The notes: generated from the sequence alone by a model not told the origin. A DNA stretch of 16,661 nucleotides from Elusimicrobia bacterium RIFOXYB2_FULL_48_7 (GCA_001800495.1 MGVM01000012.1:1-16661); one strand, 5' to 3'; shown: positions 1 to 7,318, counted from the stretch's first letter. Made by a program: numbers and translations.

Positions 1-806
1 AAAAATGTTTTTTCTTCCTCTATCCTTATGCATGTTGCCCTGACAACCGCGTTTTCAGTCAGGCCATAAGTCAATATTTTGCACTTCAAATCCTTGATCA
101 ATCCAGCCAGGTATGGGTCATCAATGTTTATAACGGCTGTACCGTTTTCCGGCAGGATCTGCAGCAGCTTGATTTTTTCCCTGAAAACCTGTTCCTGCGT
201 TTTCATGTATTGTAAATGAGTGCTTCCTATGTTGGTTATAATGCCGATATCCGGCGAAGCAATTCCGGCAAGGCGGTCCATTTCGCCCGGGATAGATATT
301 CCAAGCTCCAATATGCAATACTTGTGCTGTTGTTCCAGGTTAAAAATTGTAAGGGGCAAACCGATCAGGTTGTTATAATTTTTCGAACTTGCCAGGGTGG
401 CGGCTTTATTCTTCAGAATTGAACGGATAAGTTCCTTGGTGGTTGTTTTTCCGCTGGACCCTGTTATGCCGATGACTACCGGAGAGAGCTTTTTTCTGTA
501 ATAACCGGCGAAATCCCCCAAGGCCCGCACTGTATCTTCAACAACAACTATAGCCGGTATGTTCGGGAAAAACCTGTCTATCTCCCTGGTAAGCTTGGTT
601 ATTACAAGCCCCCCAGCGCCTTTTTCCGCTGCCCTTACAATGAAATCATGGGCATCAAAATTACTGCCTTTCAACGCAAAAAAAATATCCCCCTGCTGGA
701 TGCGCCTTGTATCGGTGGAGATATTCAAAACGGGAGACCCGGGATCCCCAAAAATAAACTTGCCTTTTGTCGAACTAACCAGCTCCTTTAACGTTACTTT
801 TTCCAT
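1..806 (-). CDS. murF: UDP-N-acetylmuramoyl-tripeptide--D-alanyl-D-alanine ligase (MurF), 3' part outside window
   Basis: MurF joins D-Ala-D-Ala to UDP-MurNAc-tripeptide using ATP, the last cytoplasmic step of the peptidoglycan stem peptide. I translated it by hand from an ATG at 806-804; the frame stays open to base 1, giving 268 residues of a usual 450 or so. Visible are the N-terminal Mur ligase domain with the STDTR motif (about residues 30-34), the ATP-binding loop GITGSSGKTTTK (113-124), the NYNNLIGLPLT stretch (143-153), ELG..IPGEM (167-176) and ITNIGSTHLQ (190-199). These are MurF hallmarks rather than MurE or MurC ones. The start lies inside the end of murE, so the genes overlap by about 32 bases and are probably translationally coupled. 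Small departures from the usual motifs are S for N in the P-loop (GSSGKT) and ELG for EMG. The C-terminal domain cannot be judged. Confidence 0.95.
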   Translation of the reverse strand, partial: MEKVTLKELVSSTKGKFIFGDPGSPVLNISTDTRRIQQGDIFFALKGSNFDAHDFIVRAAEKGAGGLVITKLTREIDRFFPNIPAIVVVEDTVRALGDFAGYYRKKLSPVVIGITGSSGKTTTKELIRSILKNKAATLASSKNYNNLIGLPLTIFNLEQQHKYCILELGISIPGEMDRLAGIASPDIGIITNIGSTHLQYMKTQEQVFREKIKLLQILPENGTAVINIDDPYLAGLIKDLKCKILTYGLTENAVVRATCIRIEEEKTF

Positions 807-2292
807 TTCGCCCGTTTGCTTTTTTTCTTAACTCTTCTTCGACAATTTCCTTGTCGCTGAAATGAATTTTCTCGGTTCCAATTATCTGGTAATTCTCATG
901 CCCTTTCCCTGCCAGTAAAACTATATCGTTTTTTTTCGCAATTTCAAGGGCTCTTTTTATTGCCTGTTTCCTGTCGAGGATTATCTCGTAATTTTCCTTC
1001 GCAGCCCTTTTTATGCCGACTTCTATGTCAAAGACTATCTTACCGGGATTTTCCGTGCGGGGATTATCGCTTGTGACAATAGCATAGTCACTCAGGTTCA
1101 CGGCAACTTCGCCCATCAACGGCCGTTTTGACCTATCCCTGTCCCCGCCGCAGCCGAAAACGGTTATAATCCGGCCGACTGCTAATTCCTTTAATGTCAG
1201 TAAAACGTTCTTAAGGGCATCGTCCGTGTGAGCGTAATCGACAACTACGGTAAAGAGGCCGCCGTTACCCGCTTTCTCCAGCCTGCCAGGGACAACCCTG
1301 AGGTTCTCGATACCGGCTTTGACCGATTCCCCGGATAACCCGAAATTCAGCGCAAGTGCCCCGGCGGCAAGAATATTGTATACATTGTGCTTGCCTATCA
1401 AACATGACCTTATTTTGATGCTTTCATCCCTGAAATTCAGGTCAAATGATATCCCGCCTGCATCATATTTCAAACCAGAGGGGTAAACGTCCGGCTTGCC
1501 GTCTAACCCGTAAGTAATGACCCGGCACCGTGCCAGGGACGGGATCTTTTTACCCCATTCATCATCGTTATTAATTATAGCAAATTTCTCCCTTTCTTTT
1601 TCACCTTTTTGTTCCAGGGCCTTAAAAAGCCTCAATTTTGCGTTAAAATACTCCTCAAATGACTTGTGAAAATCCATATGGTCCCTGGTCAGGTTTGTAA
1701 AAATAGCGGCATCAAATTCGACAAAATCAACCCTGTTCAGCATCAGTGCGTGCGAGGAAACCTCCATAAGCACGTTTTTATACTGTTTTTTTACCGCCTT
1801 ATCGAGCAAATATTGCAAATCCGACGACAATGGGGTTGTCGTATCTGGAGATATTACATCCTCCCCAAACCTGTAATTTATGGTCCCGAAAACCGCGGCT
1901 GGCGCTCCGGCAGATTTGAAAATAGATTCCAGCAGGTAAGTTATTGTTGTCTTTCCGTTTGTCCCCGTAACCCCGATAACATTTAATTTTCTTGAAGGCA
2001 GGTCGTAAAATCTGGCAGACAGCAAAGCGAGCGCTTCAAGCGCGTTAGGAACGATAACCTGGCTTACTTCAGCCGGTTTTTCAAGTTCCTTTTCTGTTAC
2101 AATCACCGACGCCCCTTTTGCCATGGCGTCATCAACAAATTTTACGCCGTCGGTATGCTGACCGCGGAGACACACGAAGATATTCCCTGGTTTTACTTTT
2201 TGGGAATTATAGGTTATGCCGGTTATATCGGTTTCTGTTTGGCCTATTACGCGGTAAGGAGTATTTTCAATAAGTGAGTTTAGTAAAATCAT
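775..2292 (-). CDS. murE: UDP-N-acetylmuramoyl-L-alanyl-D-glutamate--2,6-diaminopimelate ligase (MurE)
   Basis: MurE adds the third residue of the peptidoglycan stem peptide in the cytoplasm. The protein has 505 residues, normal for the family. The three Mur ligase domains are complete: an N-terminal UDP-substrate domain, a central ATPase domain with GVTGTNGKTT (107-116), the SSHAL motif (179-183), ITNLTRDHMDFH-like segment (about 198-209) and the lysine expected to be carbamylated in YFNAKL (K219), and a C-terminal domain with VVDYAHTDDAL (350-360). The substrate-specificity motif is DNPR (409-412), which in this family indicates meso-diaminopimelate rather than lysine. It overlaps the upstream penicillin-binding protein gene by 26 bases and the downstream murF by about 32 bases, so the operon is tightly packed. 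The C-terminal tail is basic and low in complexity. Confidence 0.97.
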   Translation of the reverse strand: MILLNSLIENTPYRVIGQTETDITGITYNSQKVKPGNIFVCLRGQHTDGVKFVDDAMAKGASVIVTEKELEKPAEVSQVIVPNALEALALLSARFYDLPSRKLNVIGVTGTNGKTTITYLLESIFKSAGAPAAVFGTINYRFGEDVISPDTTTPLSSDLQYLLDKAVKKQYKNVLMEVSSHALMLNRVDFVEFDAAIFTNLTRDHMDFHKSFEEYFNAKLRLFKALEQKGEKEREKFAIINNDDEWGKKIPSLARCRVITYGLDGKPDVYPSGLKYDAGGISFDLNFRDESIKIRSCLIGKHNVYNILAAGALALNFGLSGESVKAGIENLRVVPGRLEKAGNGGLFTVVVDYAHTDDALKNVLLTLKELAVGRIITVFGCGGDRDRSKRPLMGEVAVNLSDYAIVTSDNPRTENPGKIVFDIEVGIKRAAKENYEIILDRKQAIKRALEIAKKNDIVLLAGKGHENYQIIGTEKIHFSDKEIVEEELRKKANGRNGKSNVKGAG

Positions 2293-3973
2293 ATCGCACT
2301 TGCTTTTTTGGAATATTTAGATAGTTTATAGATTCCTTGGCTACGCGCGCAAACACAGGGCATGCGACATCGCTGGCCCAGTAATTTGACTTTGGCTCAT
2401 CCAGCACGACGAGTATAGTCAATTGAGGGTCTTCTGCAGGCAGAAAACCGCAAAAAGACGCGACATATTTCGACGATGAATATTTTTTGGTTTTAGGGTC
2501 AATTTTCTGTGCCGTGCCTGTTTTTCCGCAAACCGTGTATCCATCGACAGAAGCAAGTTTCCCCGTGCCATAATCAACCACGTCTTTCAGCATTCTTTTT
2601 AATTTAACCGTTATTTCATCGGGCAGTACCCGCCTTATTACCATCGGTTTGCTTGACCATATCACTTCAGTATCATTGCTGTTAGTGACTGATTTAATGA
2701 ATTGCGGCTCATATAATACCCCGCCGTTCGCGATTGCCGAATAAGCATTGATCAACTGAAGACCTGTGACTGCAACGCCCTGTCCGTATGAAATTGTGAG
2801 AGCCGATACAATTGACCAGTTCCTGCCAAAAGGATTATTAACCAGGCCCTTTTGTTCGCCCGGTATGGAGCTGCCTGTGTAATTACCGAAACCGAACTGC
2901 CTCATCCAGTAATAAAGTTTTTCCCTGCCGAGTTCCTTTCCGATTTTCGCAAAGCCAATATTGGAAGAATACGCCATCAGCCCCTCAAACGTCAGGCTGC
3001 CGTACTTTTCATGGTCGTTAATCTCAATATCCTGGAACTTGAAACTTCCATTTTCACAGAAAATTATGTCATTCATATTGTATTTATTTTCAGCCAGTGC
3101 CGCAGCCGCTGTTACCACCTTGAAAGTTGAACCGGGTTCATAAACTTTCTGGATAGCCGTTATGAGAAGGTCATCCGGGGTAAATTTCCCTGCGTTAGGG
3201 TCGAAATTCGGGTAATTTGACACCGCCAGTATCTCCCCATTTTTTGGGTTTTGTATTATCACGTATGCATTCAAAGGCCTGTATTTTTCGACTGCTTCTC
3301 CCAATTCCTTGTTTGCAATATACTGCAGGGTGCTGTCTATTGTCAGGACTATGTTCGGAGAATTCAAGTTTTTACTTGTTGATACCCTTAATTCCTGCCT
3401 TAGCCCGTCACGATTGAATACTTCCACAACTTTCTTCTGTTTTACCAGGGAATCATATAAATACTCTATTCCCGATAACCCCTGTCCGTCGATGCCGACA
3501 ACCCCTACAAGCTGGGAAACAAGGTTTTTGTACGGGTAATACCTTCTTGTTTCCTTCTGGACAACTAGCCCCTCTATGCTTAAATCCTCAATATGCCTTG
3601 ATTCTTCAAAAGGCATTTTTCTTCTTATCCAGACAAAATTCGCATCCTTGTTGATTTTTTTATAAATTTCTGACGCACTGATCCCTGAAGCGCAGGACAA
3701 TTCCCTGGCGAACTTCGCCTTGTCTTCAATTGAATTCGGAGAAGCGGAAATCGAAACAGACTTCACATTCATTGCCAGCACATGTTTGTTCCTGTCGTAT
3801 ATGACGCCCCTTAATGGGTCCTTAACCTTGTTTTTGGTTACCTGTTCTTCAACCATGGATGCAAGTTTTTGGTGGTTCCATATCTGCAGGTAGCCAAGCC
3901 TGAAAATCAGACCCGAATATGCCAGAATAACCATTGAAAATACTGCCAGTACCCTTTTGTTGGTGGTTTTCAT
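2267..3973 (-). CDS. ftsI: Class B penicillin-binding protein, septal peptidoglycan transpeptidase (FtsI/PBP2b type)
   Basis: This is a membrane-anchored DD-transpeptidase that crosslinks septal peptidoglycan, 568 residues long. It has a short cytoplasmic N-terminus, one transmembrane segment at about 8-27, a PBP dimerisation domain (about 50-200, with LRGVIYDRN at 54-62) and a transpeptidase domain. All three catalytic motifs are present: STFK (nucleophile S282), SSN (336-338) and KTG (484-486). No PASTA repeats follow the transpeptidase domain, which sets it apart from Gram-positive PBP2x and sporulation SpoVD homologues and agrees with a diderm FtsI. It sits 23 bases after the ftsL-like gene and overlaps murE. 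FtsI is the best assignment from dcw position; an elongation-type PBP2 is less likely because those genes usually sit with mreBCD and rodA. Confidence 0.93.
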   Translation of the reverse strand: MKTTNKRVLAVFSMVILAYSGLIFRLGYLQIWNHQKLASMVEEQVTKNKVKDPLRGVIYDRNKHVLAMNVKSVSISASPNSIEDKAKFARELSCASGISASEIYKKINKDANFVWIRRKMPFEESRHIEDLSIEGLVVQKETRRYYPYKNLVSQLVGVVGIDGQGLSGIEYLYDSLVKQKKVVEVFNRDGLRQELRVSTSKNLNSPNIVLTIDSTLQYIANKELGEAVEKYRPLNAYVIIQNPKNGEILAVSNYPNFDPNAGKFTPDDLLITAIQKVYEPGSTFKVVTAAAALAENKYNMNDIIFCENGSFKFQDIEINDHEKYGSLTFEGLMAYSSNIGFAKIGKELGREKLYYWMRQFGFGNYTGSSIPGEQKGLVNNPFGRNWSIVSALTISYGQGVAVTGLQLINAYSAIANGGVLYEPQFIKSVTNSNDTEVIWSSKPMVIRRVLPDEITVKLKRMLKDVVDYGTGKLASVDGYTVCGKTGTAQKIDPKTKKYSSSKYVASFCGFLPAEDPQLTILVVLDEPKSNYWASDVACPVFARVAKESINYLNIPKKQVRYDFTKLTY

Positions 3974-3996
3974 TTTCTGCGCTTGTTTACCATTAT

Positions 3997-4266
3997 CTAT
4001 ATATTCCCGGCAAAAACAATGCTTTCCTTTTTAGGAATGACAAACTTCATTTCCCTGGCAAGCTTATCCAACCTTTCAGGTGATTCCATTTTGTAGCATA
4101 AAATCTGCAATTCTGACTGAGTTTCATGTTCCTTCTGCAGGGCTTCACTGAACCTGTCAATTTTATACTGCAGCCTTACAGATTCGATTTGTTCCCAGGC
4201 AAATATTATAGCCACAAGAAATATGAAAGTTATTATCAGGAAATAGTTTGCTTGCGGTTTTTTCAT
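3997..4266 (-). CDS. ftsL: FtsL-like small bitopic division protein
   Basis: This 89-residue protein has a short basic cytoplasmic N-terminus, one transmembrane helix (about 9-24) and a predicted periplasmic coiled coil (about 25-60). It ends in a segment PERLDKLAREMKFVIP (63-78) that resembles the conserved tail of FtsL/DivIC septum-formation proteins. Such proteins bridge FtsQ/FtsB and the FtsW-FtsI synthase. Sequence similarity in this family is low, so the assignment depends on size, topology and its place between rsmH and the penicillin-binding protein gene, the classic ftsL position. Its ATG overlaps the rsmH stop codon by one base (TAATG), an arrangement that favours translational coupling. 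A DivIC/FtsB-like role cannot be excluded. Confidence 0.8.
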   Translation of the reverse strand: MKKPQANYFLIITFIFLVAIIFAWEQIESVRLQYKIDRFSEALQKEHETQSELQILCYKMESPERLDKLAREMKFVIPKKESIVFAGNI

Positions 4267-5150
4267 TACAATTTGGCTATCATTTCAGCAGCGCGCAATT
4301 TGGCGCTGTGTGCCCTGAAGTTAATTGATACTTCTGCACTTCCAGGCAAAACCGGTTTTTTAGTAAGAATATTCAATTTATCCGTGTTGTTTTGAAAATA
4401 TCGCTTCACTATTCTGTCTTCCAGGGAATGAAATGATACTACTACAATTCTTGCCCCAGTACTTAAGTGATTCATTACCGATGCAAGGGCTTTTTCAAGG
4501 CTTTCCAGTTCCCTGTTTACTTCAATCCTCAGCGCCTGGAACACCCTGGTTGCCGGATGAAGGTGTTTTTCCTTAAACCTGCCGGGAATAGCATTCTTTA
4601 CAATTTCAGACAATTCTTTTGTTGTTTCGATTTTTCTTATACTACGTGTCCGTACTATTATTTCCGATATTCTTTTAGACCATCTTTCTTCGCCGTAATT
4701 ATTGAATATTTCAGCTAGTTTTTCTCCGGGGTACCCGTTGACTATATCATAAGCAGTCAGGTAACCCTGCGTGTTCATTCTCATATCAAGAGGGCCGTCT
4801 GCATTGAAACTGAAACCCCTTGCCGGGTTAGACAGCTGGTAGCTTGAAACGCCCAGATCAAAGACAATCCCGTCGATATAATCAATTCCTGACTTTTTCA
4901 GTATCTCTTCAATGTTTCCAAAGTTATCATTGAAGACCTGATACTTTTGACCAGCTTTTTGAATTTCTTTTTCTGCCAGCACGATAGCTTCTTGGTCATT
5001 GTCTACTCCTATTAATAAGCCATTTCCTGTCTTTTTGATAATTTCCCTGGAATACCCTCCAAAGCCAAGCGTTGCGTCAATATAAACGCCCCCGCTTTTG
5101 ACATTCAGGTATTCCATGGCTTCTTTTAAAAGAACAGGTATATGCTCCAT
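4266..5150 (-). CDS. rsmH: 16S rRNA (cytosine-N4)-methyltransferase RsmH (MraW)
   Basis: RsmH methylates N4 of C1402 in 16S rRNA using S-adenosylmethionine. The protein has 294 residues and is colinear with the family. Signatures include EHIPVLL at the N-terminus, the SAM-binding loop IDATLGFGGYS (24-34), FDLGVSSYQLSNPARGFSF (97-115) followed by GPLDMRM (119-125), HPATRVFQALRIEVN (198-212) and the C-terminal SFHSLEDRIVKR (239-250). The SAM loop ends in GGYS where most members have GGHS, a mild change. It begins 4 bases after the mraZ stop codon without a clear Shine-Dalgarno sequence of its own, so it is probably translated by coupling, and its stop codon overlaps the ftsL start. Confidence 0.97.
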   Translation of the reverse strand: MEHIPVLLKEAMEYLNVKSGGVYIDATLGFGGYSREIIKKTGNGLLIGVDNDQEAIVLAEKEIQKAGQKYQVFNDNFGNIEEILKKSGIDYIDGIVFDLGVSSYQLSNPARGFSFNADGPLDMRMNTQGYLTAYDIVNGYPGEKLAEIFNNYGEERWSKRISEIIVRTRSIRKIETTKELSEIVKNAIPGRFKEKHLHPATRVFQALRIEVNRELESLEKALASVMNHLSTGARIVVVSFHSLEDRIVKRYFQNNTDKLNILTKKPVLPGSAEVSINFRAHSAKLRAAEMIAKL

Positions 5151-5154
5151 GTGT

Positions 5155-5580
5155 TTATATTTCCAGGTCTGGAGCGACCTTTTTTATTATGTCTTTCGCT
5201 TTTTTGTAGTATTTGCCCCATTTTTCTTCCGGCCAGATCTCTATCCTGTCCTTTACTCCTACGATTATCGCTTGTTTCAGTATTTTTGCCTGTTTCTTTA
5301 AATCTTGCGGTATTAATATCCTGCCCATTTTGTCTGCCTGAAGATCAACAGCAACCGAAAAAAATGCGCGCTTAAAAGCGCGCTCATGTTCTTTGTTTTT
5401 TAACGATAAACTTTCAAATTTGTTTATCAGCCTGTTCCAGGCCTCTTCCGGGTATAAATAAAGGCAGCCGTCAAGCCCTATTGTAACATAAAATACTTTT
5501 ATTCCTTCCCTGAATTTTACAGGTATGAAAAGCCTGTTTTTGCTGTCTATAACATGTTTGAAGTGACCCGTAAAAGCCAT
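5155..5580 (-). CDS. mraZ: Transcriptional regulator MraZ
   Basis: MraZ is a DNA-binding protein with two AbrB-like half-domains that forms ring oligomers and regulates its own dcw operon. This copy has 141 residues, normal length. Both signature loops are present: DSKNRLFIP (12-20) and DKMGRILIP (83-91), each carrying the conserved D-x3-R needed for DNA contact. It is the first gene of the operon. The start at 5580 is preceded by a G-rich stretch (ATGGGGGATT) that may serve both as ribosome binding site and as the last, degenerate MraZ box. A consensus promoter and repeated GTGG boxes lie just upstream, so autoregulation is strongly suggested. Confidence 0.96.
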   Translation of the reverse strand: MAFTGHFKHVIDSKNRLFIPVKFREGIKVFYVTIGLDGCLYLYPEEAWNRLINKFESLSLKNKEHERAFKRAFFSVAVDLQADKMGRILIPQDLKKQAKILKQAIIVGVKDRIEIWPEEKWGKYYKKAKDIIKKVAPDLEI

Positions 5581-5620
5581 AATCCCCCATCCATATCCAC
5601 TTTAACCCACTCTACTCCAC
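5581..5620 (-). promoter_or_regulatory. Predicted MraZ operator: GTGG boxes at 10-bp spacing
   Basis: Read on the minus strand, the 40 bases directly before the mraZ ATG are four consecutive 10-mers: GTGGAGTAGA, GTGGGTTAAA, GTGGATATGG and ATGGGGGATT. The GTGG cores begin at 5620, 5610 and 5600, exactly one helical turn apart; the fourth is degenerate (ATGG at 5590). Known MraZ sites are short G-rich direct repeats with about 10-bp periodicity. The array begins right after the -10 element and covers the expected transcription start, so occupancy would block initiation. Confidence 0.85.
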
Positions 5621-5621
5621 T

Positions 5622-5650
5622 ATTATACATCAAGAAACACAATAAGTCAA
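5622..5650 (-). promoter_or_regulatory. Sigma-70-type promoter of the mraZ/dcw operon
   Basis: On the minus strand, TTGACT (5650-5645) is followed after exactly 17 bases by a perfect TATAAT (5627-5622). Transcription should start near 5615, within the GTGG operator. It lies between the rnpB 3' end and mraZ, giving the dcw operon its own promoter. Confidence 0.85.
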
Positions 5651-5748
5651 GGTTTTTTTGATTTTACTTGGTTTGGAGGGTTTTTTAGACAGTCTGGGTG
5701 AATATTTGAGGATATAACGCGATAGTTTATTGCATAAATAAAAAAAAT

Positions 5749-6134
5749 AAAAGGGATGAACGTTAAGCCGAGTTTTGTGCCCCTTTTCAAGGGTAAGAGT
5801 TATTTCTCTTGGCACGGTGTTTCCGCCGTGCTCCTGCGTCTATTATACTTCTTTGACTTGCACCCGGGTAAGGATTTTGCCGTTTCACCTGCCGTTTTAA
5901 CGGTCAAATTTCAACCGTCTTATCGGGCAGTTTTTCCTTTGAGTACCGAAGGAATTCCCTGTTTTTGCAAACAGGAACGTCACTGTTCGCACCTCTCGCC
6001 TTGCGGCGGATGGGTATTACCCACTACCTTTTTTAAGGCCGCAATCTGTTAAACAGGTTGCGGCACTAAATAGGAGCTCGGACTTTCCTCTCGGACGCTA
6101 AAAGCGCCCGAGCAACTCTTTGTTCATCCCTTTT
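5749..6134 (-). ncRNA. rnpB: RNase P RNA, bacterial class A
   Basis: This is the catalytic RNA that trims tRNA 5' leaders, about 386 nt. Read on the minus strand, the ends pair perfectly to form P1 (AAAAGGGATGAAC at 6134-6122 with GTTCATCCCTTTT at 5761-5749). The universally conserved core is present: GAGGAAAGTCCGAGCT near the 5' end, GGTGAAACGGCAAAATCC with CCGGGTGCAAG in the middle, and ACAAAACTCGGCTTA at the 3' end. The first and last of these form the P4 pseudoknot. A T-rich run (5750-5737) directly after P1 probably terminates transcription. Upstream, a TATAAT (6164-6159) could be a -10, but I see no matching -35, so cotranscription with the zinc-ribbon gene ending at 6176 is also possible. 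The presumed P15 loop (5857-5838) has AAGTATAA and no GGU. Exact ends are uncertain by a few bases. Confidence 0.95.
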
Positions 6135-6175
6135 ATCAGTTAAGAAAGAACTTTTAGTATTATAAATATTATTTG

Positions 6176-6898
6176 TTAATTTTTCTGGATATACAGTATT
6201 CGCGAACAGTTGTCACAAAAAACCAACCCCTGATTTTTCGAAACCTCATTTATCAGCTGGGCTGTTAATTTTATATGGCAACTCCCGCAATTATCGTTTT
6301 CTACCATCGCAATCGCGAGCCCGTCTTTTCCCCTTTTCCTTATATAATCGTATTTCTTCAGCGCATTTGGCGATACTGACACCACCAGGTTTTTTCTTTC
6401 TTCCTGCAAAACTGCAAGCTTATCCTCGTATTCCTTAATCTTTGCTTCAATTAACTTAATCGCATCGTTTATTCTACCCTCTTCAAGCCTGACATTTGCC
6501 TCTGCTTCTTTAGAATTTTTCTTGAAAGAATCAATTTCTTCCATCGTTTTCAGGATAATTTCTTCTATTGAACTTTTCTCTTCCTCAAGTTTTGCGATCT
6601 GTGACTGTATTGCCTTGTATTGATCGTTTGTTTTGACGACATTTAAATCAGTTTTTTGCTTTTTTATTGTCTCTTCTATTGCAGCAATATCCAGTTCAAG
6701 CCCCTTGTGTTTTGACTGCAGTTCTTTTACTGCCATATTTTTTTCGTCGAATTCCTGCCTGACCCTTTCAATTTCCTGCTTCTTGTTGCTTATTTCCTCA
6801 GGTATACCTTCACATTCTTCACTATACCTGTCAATGTCCAGGTCAATTTCCTGGAGTCTGATCAAGAACTGCAAGTCACGGCTTAATTGGTCTTCCAC
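6176..6898 (-). CDS. C4-type zinc-ribbon coiled-coil protein (CdsZ/DUF164 family)
   Basis: This 240-residue protein is almost entirely long charged coiled-coil helix (about 10-180), followed by a C-terminal zinc ribbon with two CxxC knuckles: CGSC (204-207) and CDNC (228-231). That architecture defines the CdsZ/DUF164 (zf-RING_7) family, widespread in bacteria. In Chlamydia CdsZ has been linked to secretion, but the general role is not settled and nucleic-acid or nucleotide-related functions have been suggested; I would not assign a specific function. Translation probably starts at GTG (6898-6896), because AAGGGG lies about 5-6 bases before it and no ATG fits better. It sits between a tRNA pair and rnpB. 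From memory, family members are often found next to rnpB, which supports both calls. Confidence 0.87.
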   Translation of the reverse strand: MEDQLSRDLQFLIRLQEIDLDIDRYSEECEGIPEEISNKKQEIERVRQEFDEKNMAVKELQSKHKGLELDIAAIEETIKKQKTDLNVVKTNDQYKAIQSQIAKLEEEKSSIEEIILKTMEEIDSFKKNSKEAEANVRLEEGRINDAIKLIEAKIKEYEDKLAVLQEERKNLVVSVSPNALKKYDYIRKRGKDGLAIAMVENDNCGSCHIKLTAQLINEVSKNQGLVFCDNCSRILYIQKN

Positions 6899-6951
6899 TT
6901 ATTCCCCTTTTATCCCGGCCAGCTACGGTAAAAAACCGGGGACTTTTCAAA

Positions 6952-7025
6952 TGGACGGTACAAGATTTGAACTTGTGACCTTACGGATGTGAACCGTACG
7001 CTCTAACCAGTTGAGCTAACCGTCC
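6952..7025 (-). tRNA. tRNA-Val (anticodon CAC)
   Basis: A full 74-nt cloverleaf is visible. The acceptor GGACGGT pairs fully with ACCGTCC, the D arm is GCTC/GAGC, the anticodon stem TACGG/CCGTA encloses loop TTCACAT (anticodon CAC, reading GUG), and the T arm is ACAAG/CTTGT with loop TTCAAAT. The discriminator is A and the following bases are TTTG, so CCA is not encoded and must be added. It lies 79 nt after the CAU tRNA and probably shares its transcript. Confidence 0.93.
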
Positions 7026-7104
7026 TTACTTATTTTAAATTTAACCCTCACTTCATCTGCCATTCCAGGCAGCGTTCGGGTTGGCTTCAAATCCTTATTA
7101 AAAT

Positions 7105-7177
7105 TGGGCTCCGAGGGATTTGAACCCCCGACCAATTGGTTATGAGCCAACCGCTCTAACCGCTGAGCTAGGAGCCC
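7105..7177 (-). tRNA. tRNA with anticodon CAU, probably tRNA-Ile2 (or elongator tRNA-Met)
   Basis: A full 73-nt cloverleaf is visible. The acceptor GGGCTCC pairs with GGAGCCC, the D arm is GCTC/GAGC with an 8-base loop, the anticodon stem GTTGG/CCAAT encloses loop CTCATAA (anticodon CAT), and the T arm is GGGGG/CCCTC with one G-T wobble. The 8-base D loop and variable loop TGGTC resemble E. coli AUA-decoding tRNA-Ile2, whose C34 becomes lysidine, more than elongator Met. It is not the initiator, because the first acceptor pair is intact and the anticodon stem lacks three G-C pairs. No CCA is encoded. Confidence 0.9.
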
Positions 7178-7204
7178 AAATTTTACTTGTTACGTATAAA
7201 ATTA

Positions 7205-7233
7205 ATTATAATCAAATTTTATATAAATGTCAA
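7205..7233 (-). promoter_or_regulatory. Perfect-consensus sigma-70 promoter for the tRNA pair
   Basis: On the minus strand, TTGACA (7233-7228), a 17-base AT-rich spacer and TATAAT (7210-7205) match the consensus at all twelve positions. The start site would be near 7198, leaving a leader of about 21 nt before the CAU tRNA. It probably drives both tRNAs and possibly the zinc-ribbon gene and rnpB, as I see no strong terminator between them. Confidence 0.88.
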
Positions 7234-7253
7234 ACTGAGTTGGACGAAGTCCC

Positions 7254-7282
7254 AAATACAAACTTGTTGACAGTTTGTATTT
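7254..7282. repeat. Perfect 11-bp inverted repeat
   Basis: AAATACAAACT (7254-7264) and AGTTTGTATTT (7272-7282) are exact reverse complements around a 7-base loop. No T-run follows on either strand, so it is a poor intrinsic terminator. It is 21 bp upstream of the tRNA promoter -35. A smaller hairpin, GGACGAAGTCC, lies between them. It could be an operator, a repetitive palindromic element or a processing site; the sequence does not decide. Confidence 0.6.
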
Positions 7283-7294
7283 CGCACTTTGCTC

Positions 7295-7318
7295 AAAAAC
7301 CGCTACCTGATTGGTTTT
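7295..7318 (-). terminator. Weak candidate intrinsic terminator after the SpoVG-like gene
   Basis: On the minus strand, AAAACC (7318-7313) pairs with GGTTTT, closing an 11-base loop and ending in TTTTT (to 7295). It begins 26 bases after the stop codon of the upstream gene. The stem is only six base pairs and AT-rich, so terminator strength is doubtful. Confidence 0.33.

Noticed and set aside
559..831. A 90-codon plus-strand open frame near the start of murF
   Set aside because: The complementary strand encodes a clear MurF N-terminus with the STDTR motif, so this is a shadow frame.
5630..5815. A 61-codon minus-strand open frame upstream of mraZ
   Set aside because: It runs through the 3' end of rnpB and the mraZ promoter, and its product has no recognisable features.
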